From Clostridia bacterium (lineage in GTDB: Bacteria; Bacillota; Clostridia; Christensenellales; Borkfalkiaceae), in NCBI GenBank assembly GCA_017407325.1, contig JAFQWV010000018.1, positions 1 through 45,762 on the forward strand: 45,762 nucleotides of DNA, read 5' to 3'. How positions within the stretch are numbered: the first letter of the stretch is position 1; each line of letters opens with the position of its first letter. The notes below the pieces were generated by a model, which saw only the letters and a list, made by a program, of their open reading frames with translations, did not search any database and was not told where the DNA came from. Positions 15,788 through 24,083 of this stretch are shown here, piece after piece. The translations under genes and the position numbers were made by a program.

Positions 15788-18601
15788 ATGCAAAATTATA
15801 TTACCGTAAAAGGTGCAAAAGAAAACAACTTAAAAAATATAGATATTGACATCCCTAGAGAGAAATTGGTCGTTTTTACAGGACTTTCTGGAAGTGGTAA
15901 GTCGACTCTTGCGTTTGATACTATTTTTGCTGAAGGTCAAAGAAGATACGTCGAAAGTTTGTCAAGTTATGCGCGTTTATTTTTAGGGCAAATGGCAAAG
16001 CCTGACGTTGAGAAGATCGACGGACTATCTCCAGCAATATCAATCGACCAAAAAACGACTTCTAACAATCCGAGATCAACCGTTGGAACGGTTACTGAGA
16101 TTTACGACTATTTAAGACTCTTATTTGCAAGAATTGGCGTTCCACATTGTCCTAATTGTGGTAAACCTATAGCAAGGCAGACGGTAGATCAAATTGCAGA
16201 TAAAGTAATGGAATTAGGTTCTGGCAGTAAGATTTTAGTTAAATCGCCCGTCGTTCGTGGTAGGAAAGGCGAATTTACTAAGGAAATTGAAGGGTTTAGA
16301 AAAAGTGGTTTCGTTCGCGTTGAAATTGACGGAATTGTTTACGATTTAAGCGAAGAAATTAAACTTGAAAAGAATATAAAACACAATATCTCAGTCGTTG
16401 TAGATAGACTTGTCGTAAAAGACGGCATTTCTCAACGACTTACCGACAGCTTAGAAACGGCAGTAAAGTTAAGCGACGGCTTAGTCGTTATTTCGTGTAA
16501 CGATATCGACACTCTTTATTCAACAAAATATGCTTGTCCTGACTGTGGAATAAGTATAGAAGAAATTGAGCCTAGACTATTTTCCTTCAATAATCCGTTC
16601 GGGGCATGTCCTGAATGCTCTGGTATTGGCTATAAAAAGCAGTTTGACGTTGATAAGGTTGTAAAAGACTGGAACAAGAGCTTAAATGAAGGTGCTTTGA
16701 CGATTACAGGCTGGAATTTAGACACCGGCAGAATGGCTTCAATGTACTTTAAAGCCCTTGCTAAGCACTATAAGTTCAGTATGGATACTCCAATTAAAGA
16801 TTTGCCTGACGATATAATTCAAATGCTTCTTTACGGAAACGACGGCGAGCAGATTGAAATGAGTTATTCTTCGCGCGTCTTTAGTGGTAGTTACAGCTCG
16901 TCTTTTGAAGGAGTTATTCCTAACCTTGAAAGAAGATATAGAGAAACCTCAAGCGATTACACGAAAAGCGAGCTTGAAAAATATATGGTTGACACACCGT
17001 GTATGACTTGTCACGGAAAAAGACTTAAAAAAGAAGCGTTATCCGTTAAAATTAACGGCCTTAATATTGCTGAACTTTGTGATATGTCAGTCGAAGAAAT
17101 GCTTGATTTTATCTTAAAAATTGAACTGTCTACTTCGCAAAAAATTATCGCCGAGCCCATTATTAAAGAAATAAAAGCAAGAATAAACTTTTTAATTAAC
17201 GTAGGGCTTGATTACCTTACGCTATCTCGCTCAAGTGGAACGCTATCGGGGGGAGAAGCGCAACGAATAAGACTTGCTACGCAAATTGGTAGTGGTTTAA
17301 CGGGGGTCTTATATATTCTTGACGAACCGAGTATCGGGCTTCATCAACGCGACAACGAAAGGCTTTTAGCGACTTTAAAGAATTTAAGAGATTTAGGAAA
17401 CACTTTAATTGTAGTCGAGCATGACGAGGATACTATAAAAAGTGCAGATTTTGTTGTTGATATCGGTCCTAAAGCAGGTGTTTTCGGTGGCGAAATAGTG
17501 GCTAGTGGTACGCCTGAAGATATTGCTAATTGCAAAACATCAATTACGGGTGATTACTTAGCTGGAAGAAGAAAAATTGAAGTTCCTACCGAAAGATATA
17601 AGCCGTCAGATAAGTTTTTATCCGTGTATGGGGCAAGACAGAACAATTTAAAGTCGATTGACGTATCTTTCCCTGTATGTCTTATAACGGCAGTTACAGG
17701 CGTTTCCGGAAGTGGCAAAAGCTCGCTTATAAACGAAGTTTTAAGCCCTGCGGTATTTGCATCGCTTAACAGAACTAAAAACATTAATTCTAATTACGAC
17801 AGAATTGAAGGATTTGAAAATTTTGATAAAATGATTATTATTGACCAGTCGCCTATTGGTCGTACACCTCGTTCAAACCCTGCAACCTACACGGGTGTAT
17901 TCACTTATATTCGCGAACTTTTTGCAACTTCTCAGGATGCAAAAGAAAGGGGATATAAACCGGGTAGATTTTCGTTTAACGTGTCGGGTGGAAGATGTGA
18001 AAACTGTCAAGGCGACGGCATTATAAAAATTGCAATGCACTTTTTACCTGACGTTTACGTGCCTTGTGAAGTTTGTAAAGGTAAACGGTATAACAGAGAA
18101 ACGCTTCAAGTTAAGTATAAAGGCAAAAATATTGCCGAAGTTTTGGATATGACAGTTGATGAAGCGACTGAATTTTTTGCAAATATTCCAAGAATTTATA
18201 CAAAAATAAAAGCGCTAAAAGACGTTGGTTTAGGGTATATAAAGTTAGGTCAGCCAGCTACAACTTTATCAGGTGGTGAAGCACAACGCGTTAAGCTTGC
18301 GACGGAACTATCTAAGCGTTCAACGGGTAAAACGTTATATATTTTTGACGAGCCGACAACAGGTCTTCACTCTTACGACGTTCAAAAACTTATTGATATT
18401 TTCTTTAGGTTAAGAGCTAGTGGAAATACTATAATCGTTATCGAGCATAACCTTGACGTCATTAAGTCTTGCGACTATATTATTGATTTAGGACCAGAAG
18501 GTGGATACCGCGGTGGAACGCTTATTGCAAGTGGCTCGCCAGAAGAAATAAGCAAGGTTGAAAACAGCTTTACTGGGCAATTTTTAAAGAAAATTTTATA
18601 A
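15788..18601 (+). CDS. uvrA: Excinuclease ABC subunit A
   Basis: 937 residues, normal length. It is the damage-recognition ATPase dimer of nucleotide excision repair. Two ABC modules: Walker [10 protein letters not shown] (about 32-40) and GVSGSGKSS (about residue 638), signatures [12 protein letters not shown] and [12 protein letters not shown], and Walker B sequences [10 protein letters not shown] and [10 protein letters not shown]. Zinc-binding cysteine pairs are present in [19 protein letters not shown] and [17 protein letters not shown]. The gene order uvrB-uvrA is the Bacillota pattern. A terminator lies 4 bp after the stop. Confidence 0.98.
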   Translation: MQNYITVKGAKENNLKNIDIDIPREKLVVFTGLSGSGKSTLAFDTIFAEGQRRYVESLSSYARLFLGQMAKPDVEKIDGLSPAISIDQKTTSNNPRSTVGTVTEIYDYLRLLFARIGVPHCPNCGKPIARQTVDQIADKVMELGSGSKILVKSPVVRGRKGEFTKEIEGFRKSGFVRVEIDGIVYDLSEEIKLEKNIKHNISVVVDRLVVKDGISQRLTDSLETAVKLSDGLVVISCNDIDTLYSTKYACPDCGISIEEIEPRLFSFNNPFGACPECSGIGYKKQFDVDKVVKDWNKSLNEGALTITGWNLDTGRMASMYFKALAKHYKFSMDTPIKDLPDDIIQMLLYGNDGEQIEMSYSSRVFSGSYSSSFEGVIPNLERRYRETSSDYTKSELEKYMVDTPCMTCHGKRLKKEALSVKINGLNIAELCDMSVEEMLDFILKIELSTSQKIIAEPIIKEIKARINFLINVGLDYLTLSRSSGTLSGGEAQRIRLATQIGSGLTGVLYILDEPSIGLHQRDNERLLATLKNLRDLGNTLIVVEHDEDTIKSADFVVDIGPKAGVFGGEIVASGTPEDIANCKTSITGDYLAGRRKIEVPTERYKPSDKFLSVYGARQNNLKSIDVSFPVCLITAVTGVSGSGKSSLINEVLSPAVFASLNRTKNINSNYDRIEGFENFDKMIIIDQSPIGRTPRSNPATYTGVFTYIRELFATSQDAKERGYKPGRFSFNVSGGRCENCQGDGIIKIAMHFLPDVYVPCEVCKGKRYNRETLQVKYKGKNIAEVLDMTVDEATEFFANIPRIYTKIKALKDVGLGYIKLGQPATTLSGGEAQRVKLATELSKRSTGKTLYIFDEPTTGLHSYDVQKLIDIFFRLRASGNTIIVIEHNLDVIKSCDYIIDLGPEGGYRGGTLIASGSPEEISKVENSFTGQFLKKIL

Positions 18602-18605
18602 TTTT

Positions 18606-18634
18606 AAAGCGTGCTTTTTCAAAAAGCACGCTTT
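18606..18634. terminator. Bidirectional terminator between uvrA and the DUF4363 gene
   Basis: AAAGCGTGCTTTTT and AAAAAGCACGCTTT pair around a single C, with A/T tracts, between convergent genes. Confidence 0.85.
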
Positions 18635-18646
18635 TTATCTGTCATT

Positions 18647-19024
18647 TTAGAATATATTTTCAATCTTTATTAAAAAAGATTTGGGAATTTGTTCGCAAAG
18701 TTCTCTCACAACTTCAATTTTTGCTTCTGCATCGTCAAACTTTTGATATTTAGTATAAGTTACGCACTCGCTTATCCATAAGTCAACCTCTTTTATTTCA
18801 GTGTGTGGAATATAGGCGTGAAGGTGTTTCTTTTTAGTTATCCAAAAATCTTGAACGGCAATAATATCTGAAACGGTTGCTTGTTCGTTTTCAAGTTTTT
18901 GATGTACTTCGTCAAGCATTATGTGCATTTCGTCGAAAGTTGAGTGTATAAAATAATTTTCGTAAATTGCACCTGATATAATTATCAGACTCGTAATAAT
19001 TATCGTCAATAAACATCTTACCAT
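18647..19024 (-). CDS. DUF4363 family protein
   Basis: 125 residues. One N-terminal membrane helix (LLTIIITSLIIISGAIYENYF) is followed by an extracytoplasmic helical bundle with many charged residues, including WITKKKHLHAYIPHTEIKEVDLWI, typical of DUF4363. Its gene overlaps the DUF421 gene by 7 bp, and this pairing is common in spore-forming Clostridia, suggesting the two act together in the membrane. No enzymatic residues are apparent. The role is unknown. Translation likely couples to the upstream gene. Confidence 0.8.
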   Translation of the reverse strand: MVRCLLTIIITSLIIISGAIYENYFIHSTFDEMHIMLDEVHQKLENEQATVSDIIAVQDFWITKKKHLHAYIPHTEIKEVDLWISECVTYTKYQKFDDAEAKIEVVRELCEQIPKSFLIKIENIF

Positions 19025-19707
19025 GGGTTGCTCTCCTTAGGTAAATCAATATTCAAAATTTTGTATTTTTTTCCATTTTCTTTATAGTAAATTCTGCCGT
19101 TTGGCTCAAGAGTCATAACTTCAATATTTTTTAATGATTTAATACCTTCGTCTTTAATTATTTTGTCTATAAAATCGCTACCTAAATGACAAAGATTTAT
19201 GTTTTTTTGATCTATTTTACCTTCTGATACAAGCAAAACGGGTAGTTCTTGACTTGCGCTTTTGTTATCGCTTTCTAATACGGAAAGTTTGCCGTTTGCT
19301 TCGTAAATTGCGTAGCTTACAGAGTCAAGCGAAAAATTTCCCGTTCCACGAAGAGATTCAATAAGGTCGTCAATTCCTAGATTATTTCTTTTAAGTTCAA
19401 GTAAGTCAACGCCGTCTTTATTGATAACTATTGATGGTTTTCCAGAGATCAGGTGACGGAAAGGTTTAAATTTTTGTTCGAAAATCGTAAGAAGTTGGTG
19501 CAGTATAAAGACTGCCAAAACGGATACTAAACCATAAATTAGTGGAATTGAAACGTCGCTCATTGGAACGCACGCTAGCTCTGCAATAAGAAGGGTTATA
19601 ATAAACTCAAAAGGCTGCATTTCGCCAATTTGTCTTTTTCCCATAAGGCGCATAACTAGTATTAGGGTTATAAGCAGAATTATTGCTCGAAAAAATATGA
19701 TTACCAT
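19018..19707 (-). CDS. DUF421 / YetF family membrane protein
   Basis: 229 residues from the ATG at 19707. A TTG at 19725 would add six residues, but neither start has a clear ribosome site, and MVIIFFRAIILLITLILVM matches the usual family beginning. Three N-terminal membrane helices include the family signature RLMGKRQIGEMQPFEFIITL. The cytoplasmic part has GKPSIVINKDGVDLLELKRN and a small YetF-type domain (DLIESLRGTGNFSLDSVSYAIYE). YetF relatives are linked to spore germination receptors and membrane stress in bacilli; here the role is unproved. It is translated just ahead of a DUF4363 gene with which it overlaps. Confidence 0.85.
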   Translation of the reverse strand: MVIIFFRAIILLITLILVMRLMGKRQIGEMQPFEFIITLLIAELACVPMSDVSIPLIYGLVSVLAVFILHQLLTIFEQKFKPFRHLISGKPSIVINKDGVDLLELKRNNLGIDDLIESLRGTGNFSLDSVSYAIYEANGKLSVLESDNKSASQELPVLLVSEGKIDQKNINLCHLGSDFIDKIIKDEGIKSLKNIEVMTLEPNGRIYYKENGKKYKILNIDLPKESNPW

Positions 19708-19866
19708 ACTAAAATTTTGTGTCAATTTTGGTTTTTTATGTGAAAAATTGTCGAGTTTTTAGCATACTTAATTTATAAAATTTAATTAAAATTTTTTTAT
19801 TATATAATTATATATAATAAATATAGTCGTGGGCGCGTAAAGTTAATTTTTTAGTACATTTTTTAG

Positions 19867-19895
19867 TTTACTTTTTTTAAATTGTGGTATAAAAT
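19867..19895 (+). promoter_or_regulatory. Candidate promoter for the 19924 gene
   Basis: TTTACT (19867-19872), 17 bp, TAAAAT (19890-19895), 28 bp before the ATG, which has AAAGGGA as ribosome site. Confidence 0.5.
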
Positions 19896-19923
19896 AATAA
19901 AAATTTGAAATAAAGGGATTAAT

Positions 19924-21186
19924 ATGACGGCGCTAAAAAAGCATTTAAACTTAATAATTGCTGTTTTGATTTTTGCAATAAGCATAGTTTTATGCGCTTT
20001 TTTACTTGGGAATGCTAATTCCTATAAAAATTCGTTCACGACAGAAAAAATTGTATCGTCTGACGGTATTATACAGTCTTACGCCGTTTTAGAGCTTGAA
20101 GATATTCCATCTTTTGCATACGTAAATATCGGTGGGGTATATAACGACGAAAGCGCAGAAATTATTCTTTCGTTTAACGTTTCAGAAGATAACTTAGTTT
20201 CAGGAAAGGTTATACCTAACGGAACCTATTCTAAAAAATACGTCAATTTTGATAATAATTCGCAAGGGTGGGTGAATCTTTTAAGCGAGCCAGCAGGTGC
20301 TAAATTTGTAAAGCTCGGCATAAAAGGTAAAGTTTCTGTAAACGAACTTGTTTTCCTTGACGAAAATGAAAATCTTATAAATTATTACGTTTTAGGTCAG
20401 TACTTAAGTCCAAGTAATGGTTATGAAATAATTTTCGATTATAAGAATAATATGCACGCGCTAAACGATGCACAAAACAGTTTCTCTAAAAAGTTATCAA
20501 GATTTAATAGACTTTATCCGTTTGAAAAAGAGTTTGCTTTTTCGGTTGAAGCTTTCTTAGCAGGCAATGGATATGCGAGCGAAAACGCTTCGCCACTAGG
20601 TGTTATTATTAATTCGCTTGGCGTGCTAATATTTAAGAATTCTGTTTTCAGCGCAAGAATAATTCCGTTTATATTCTCGCTTATCAGTGTTTTCTTATTG
20701 CTTACTTTATGCTACGGCTTGATAAACGATAAGAATAAAAGGCTTGCATTAATTATACTTTCCGTTATTTCTTGTTTGTTAATTTTTATGGGATTTTTCT
20801 CGAACGCGTTTTCTATCGCGATTCCATTTGTGATATTGGCAGTGTATTTTATAGCAAATAACTTTAAAAATGAGTTTGACTATTCAAAAAGTTTAATAAA
20901 CTTTCTTTTAAGTGGCTTTTTTACGGCTCTTTCGATTGCAATAACTGCGAAGTATACAATCTTAGTTCTTTTTGAAATAGTTTTAGTAGTTCTATTTGCA
21001 AAGCAAAAAGTGGAAAAGCCACTCTTTGGCAGAGTAGTTTTAATCGGGTTAGTTAGTTTTACCGTTATTCCGATTATCATTTATATGTTCTCAACTTTCT
21101 TTGCTTTTTCAGTTTACTCGTCTTTCTACGAAACGGGAAATATTCTCGAATTAACCTTTAAAAATTTTATAGAAACTTTGATTTAG
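19924..21186 (+). CDS. GT-C-like polytopic membrane protein, possibly shortened
   Basis: 420 residues. An N-terminal helix (about 10-30) is followed by an extracytoplasmic region of about 170 residues with strand-rich, jelly-roll-like character. Then comes a set of 7-8 membrane helices resembling the ArnT/PMT-type GT-C fold: the stretch ASPLGVIINSLGVLIFKNSVFSARIIPFIF resembles the helices after the first large loop in family 39 proteins. The usual long C-terminal part seen in full GT-C enzymes is absent, since the frame ends after the last helix with KNFIETLI. It may be a truncated or non-catalytic relative. It precedes yifB by 10 bp. Function unknown. Confidence 0.6.
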   Translation: MTALKKHLNLIIAVLIFAISIVLCAFLLGNANSYKNSFTTEKIVSSDGIIQSYAVLELEDIPSFAYVNIGGVYNDESAEIILSFNVSEDNLVSGKVIPNGTYSKKYVNFDNNSQGWVNLLSEPAGAKFVKLGIKGKVSVNELVFLDENENLINYYVLGQYLSPSNGYEIIFDYKNNMHALNDAQNSFSKKLSRFNRLYPFEKEFAFSVEAFLAGNGYASENASPLGVIINSLGVLIFKNSVFSARIIPFIFSLISVFLLLTLCYGLINDKNKRLALIILSVISCLLIFMGFFSNAFSIAIPFVILAVYFIANNFKNEFDYSKSLINFLLSGFFTALSIAITAKYTILVLFEIVLVVLFAKQKVEKPLFGRVVLIGLVSFTVIPIIIYMFSTFFAFSVYSSFYETGNILELTFKNFIETLI

Positions 21187-21196
21187 TGAGATAATT

Positions 21197-22720
21197 ATGT
21201 TATCAATTACAAACAGTATTGTCCTAATTGGTCTTGACGGATACTTGGTTGAAGTTGAGGTTGACCTAACTCGTGGACTTCCCAAATTTGAAATAGTCGG
21301 TCTTCCTGATACGGCTGTAAAAGAGTCGAAAGAGCGCGTTCGTTCTGCAATTAAAAACAGCGGTTTTCCTTTTCCGACAAAGGTTATAACCATAAATCTT
21401 GCACCTGCAGATTTAAGAAAAGAGGGTGCAGGACTTGACCTTGCGATTGCTGTGGGGCTTTTGCGCGCTAGTGTAGAAGGGTTTACTCGCGACGTTTCAA
21501 AAACGGTATTTATAGGAGAATTGTCGCTAGACGGCTCTGTTCGAAGCGTAAGTGGTGTGCTGCCACTTGTGTTAGGAGCAAAAAAACTAGGCTTTAATAC
21601 CGTAGTTATTCCAAAATCAAACGAAAAAGAGGCTCAGTACGTTGACGGAATTGACGTAATAGCGGTTAAATCTATTCAAGAAGTTGCAGATTTTTTAGCT
21701 GAAAGAAGCTATAACGTCTCGGAAAAAATAGAATATAAGACTTTTCAGAAGAAAGATAAAATAAACGACCTTTCATTCGTAAAAGGTCAATTTATGGCAA
21801 AAAGAGCGCTTGAAGTTGCCGTAAGCGGTGGCCACAATCTTATAATGATAGGCTCGCCGGGTAGTGGTAAAACTATGCTCGCAAAGTGTATTCCGTCAAT
21901 AATGCCGGATATGGACTTTGAAGAAGCTCTTGAAACGAGTAAGATTCACAGCGTTGCTGGTGTTTTAGATCTGGAAGACGGCATCGTTTCTGAAAGACCG
22001 TTTATGACTCCACACCACTCTGCAACGAACGTTGCGCTAGTAGGTGGTGGCAATGCGTTAAAACCGGGGCTTATAAGTCTTGCGCATAACGGCGTTTTAT
22101 ATCTGGATGAAATGCCCGAGTACGCACGTAGCGTGTTAGAGTGCTTACGCCAACCTCTTGAAGATAGGGTTATTACCGTTTCAAGAGCAAAGGGAAGCGT
22201 AAAATACCCTGCAAACTTTATGCTTTGTGCTAGTATGAATCCTTGCCCTTGTGGAAATTACGGTTCGGAAACGGCAGAGTGTAGATGTACTCAATCGCAG
22301 ATTAAGAAATACAGAGCCAAAATTTCAGGTCCATTGCTTGACAGAATAGATATTCAGCTTCAAGTTGATAACGTAGAATACGACGACTTGGTTGCTGAAG
22401 AAATTCCTGAAAGTTCGCAGGTGGTAAGAAAAAGGGTAAATCAAGCAAGGCTTATTCAGCGTGAACGTTTTAAGAACGACGATATTTTAGTTAATGCGCA
22501 AATGAGTGAAGTGCATATTCAAAAATATTGCGCACTTGACGCTAAATGCGAAGAAATTATGCGCAAATCTTATGAATCGCTAGGACTTTCTGCTCGTGGT
22601 AGAAGTCGTATTATTAAGGTTGCAAGAACTATTGCCGACCTTGACTTTTCAGAAGAAATCTTGCCTAAACACTTGCTTGAAGCAATAAATTACAGAAGTA
22701 TGGATATAAACGAGAGATAA
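21197..22720 (+). CDS. comM: YifB/ComM-like Mg-chelatase-type AAA+ ATPase
   Basis: 507 residues. Domain order: N-terminal ChlI/Lon-protease-like fold (MLSITNSIVLIGLDGYLVEV, later GLPKFEIVGLPDTAVKESKERV), a central Mg-chelatase ATPase with Walker A GSPGSGKT (about residues 219-226), Walker B LYLDEMPEY, and NPCPCGNYG with further cysteines, plus a C-terminal helical lid. Homologues are called YifB, and ComM in naturally transformable bacteria, where it is a branch-migration helicase for integrating incoming DNA. The next gene is dprA, also a DNA-uptake gene, and its ATG overlaps this stop by one base. Activity here is inferred from the family. Confidence 0.93.
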   Translation: MLSITNSIVLIGLDGYLVEVEVDLTRGLPKFEIVGLPDTAVKESKERVRSAIKNSGFPFPTKVITINLAPADLRKEGAGLDLAIAVGLLRASVEGFTRDVSKTVFIGELSLDGSVRSVSGVLPLVLGAKKLGFNTVVIPKSNEKEAQYVDGIDVIAVKSIQEVADFLAERSYNVSEKIEYKTFQKKDKINDLSFVKGQFMAKRALEVAVSGGHNLIMIGSPGSGKTMLAKCIPSIMPDMDFEEALETSKIHSVAGVLDLEDGIVSERPFMTPHHSATNVALVGGGNALKPGLISLAHNGVLYLDEMPEYARSVLECLRQPLEDRVITVSRAKGSVKYPANFMLCASMNPCPCGNYGSETAECRCTQSQIKKYRAKISGPLLDRIDIQLQVDNVEYDDLVAEEIPESSQVVRKRVNQARLIQRERFKNDDILVNAQMSEVHIQKYCALDAKCEEIMRKSYESLGLSARGRSRIIKVARTIADLDFSEEILPKHLLEAINYRSMDINER

Positions 22721-23805
22721 TGGCTAAATACGATTTAAACGACCTTGCGATTATTGCACTTGATAATCTTGGTATAACTGACTACGATAAAAAGCGTGAC
22801 GTTTTAAAACTTTTTAATAGTCCTTACGAACTTTTAACAGTTTCAGACGAGAAGCTTGCGATAATAGGAAAAATTATAGGTGAAAACAAAATAGGTGGTT
22901 TAAAACTTTCTTTAAATCGTGAGTATATTGACGAAATTACAGATAATCTTGATAAAAAGTCGATTACTGCAATCACGTATTTATCGAAAAAATACCCTGC
23001 GCTTTTAAAGGAAACACCGCTTGCACCACTCGTTATTTACGCAAAAGGCAATATTGATTTGTTAAACAGTAACTGTTTTGCGATTGTTGGTTCAAGAAAG
23101 ACGCTTCCAAACTCGCTTAAGTTTTCTGAAAATATTGCAAGTGAGTTATCTTCGCTTGGCATAACCGTCGTTACAGGTAGCGCTGACGGTGGTGACCGCA
23201 GTGCGATTTTAGGTGCGTTATCAAGTGGTAATATTATAAGTGTTTTGGCTCACGGTCACGATATGATTTATCCAGAAAGCAATCGTGATTTGATTGAAAA
23301 GGTTGCAAGTAGTGGTTTGGTTATCAGTGAATATCCACCAAGTTTTCCTGCAAGAAGTTGGACTTTCCCAATTAGAAACAGAATAATTGCAGGACTTTCG
23401 CGTGGGGTACTTATCATTAGTGGTGAGAAAAAGAGTGGTGCAAGACATACTGCAAATTTTGCAACCGAATACAATAGAGAAGTGTTCGCTTTGCCATATT
23501 CTATCGGTATAAAATCGGGCGAGCTTTGTAATGAACTAATTAAAAACGGCGCATATTTGTGTGATTCAGTTGACGATATCACTTTCGCGCTCGGAATTGA
23601 TAAGCAAGAAAAAGAAGAAAAAATTGATCTTTCTGTAGAGGAAAGTGCAGTTTATATAGCAATAAAAGACGGGCTTGACAGCGCAGTTTTACTTATGAAT
23701 AAAACGGGGCTTAAGGCGTATGAAATTATGCCTATTTTGTCTTCGCTCGAACTAAAGGGGCTTATAGTTAAACTTATGGGTAATAAGTTCAAAGCTGTTA
23801 AATAA
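22720..23805 (+). CDS. dprA: DNA processing protein DprA
   Basis: 361 residues. The Rossmann DprA domain begins with FAIVGSRKTLPNS (about residue 120) and continues with VVTGSADGGDRSAILGAL, HGHDMIYPESNRDLI and SEYPPSFPARSWTFPIRNRIIAGLS. DprA loads RecA onto incoming single-stranded DNA. The G-x-A-x-G-x-D core is kept, but the common AH after it is SA here. An N-terminal SAM-like helical part and a C-terminal winged-helix part (AIKDGLDSAVLLMNKTGL) flank the core. It overlaps comM by one base, and a structured RNA lies in the 278-bp gap to topA. The gene is likely intact. Confidence 0.93.
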   Translation: MAKYDLNDLAIIALDNLGITDYDKKRDVLKLFNSPYELLTVSDEKLAIIGKIIGENKIGGLKLSLNREYIDEITDNLDKKSITAITYLSKKYPALLKETPLAPLVIYAKGNIDLLNSNCFAIVGSRKTLPNSLKFSENIASELSSLGITVVTGSADGGDRSAILGALSSGNIISVLAHGHDMIYPESNRDLIEKVASSGLVISEYPPSFPARSWTFPIRNRIIAGLSRGVLIISGEKKSGARHTANFATEYNREVFALPYSIGIKSGELCNELIKNGAYLCDSVDDITFALGIDKQEKEEKIDLSVEESAVYIAIKDGLDSAVLLMNKTGLKAYEIMPILSSLELKGLIVKLMGNKFKAVK

Positions 23806-23830
23806 TTTTCATATAAAAAATTTTCAATAT

Positions 23831-24072
23831 AGCCGAAAGGGTGCAGGTTGAATCAGCCCTTAAGGCTTGTTCTATAATTCCACTTAAATTTAAGTGGTAA
23901 AGATTAATTAAAATATAATTGACCTTAAGGGTGGTTACAATTTTAAGAGAGAAAATATTGTCTATTTCAAGGCAAAGTCCGAAGTTCATACTTGCGTATT
24001 AACAAGGGCTTTAACGCAGAAATAGGCGATATTAGCCACTTAAAATCTGGTTTAACTAGTACCCTTTCGGCT
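23831..24072 (+). ncRNA. Structured RNA between dprA and topA (raiA-like candidate)
   Basis: About 240 nt closed by a perfect 12-bp helix: AGCCGAAAGGGT (23831-23842) with ACCCTTTCGGCT (24061-24072). Inside: CCCTTAAGG (23857-23865) pairs with CCTTAAGGG (23923-23931), enclosing a palindromic CCACTTAA/TTAAGTGG hairpin (23880-23897). TATTGTCTATTTC pairs with GAAATAGGCGATA (13 bp with two G-U). AAAGTCC pairs with GGGCTTT, and TGCGT with ACGCA, giving interleaved helices. ATTTTAAG/CTTAAAAT and GTGGTTA/TAGCCAC would add a pseudoknot. It ends four bases before topA's AGAGGAG ribosome site. A weak promoter TTCAAA-18-TATAAA lies at 23788-23817. From memory, clostridial raiA-type RNAs occur in this gene interval; unverified. 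Confidence 0.75.
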
Positions 24073-24083
24073 AGAGGAGTAAT

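Noticed and set aside
23923-23940. T-box-like AAGGGTGG sequence in the dprA-topA gap
   Set aside because: It resembles the T-box antiterminator motif, but there is no specifier hairpin, no terminator alternative and no aminoacyl or amino-acid gene downstream; the stretch pairs with CCCTTAAGG in another helix.
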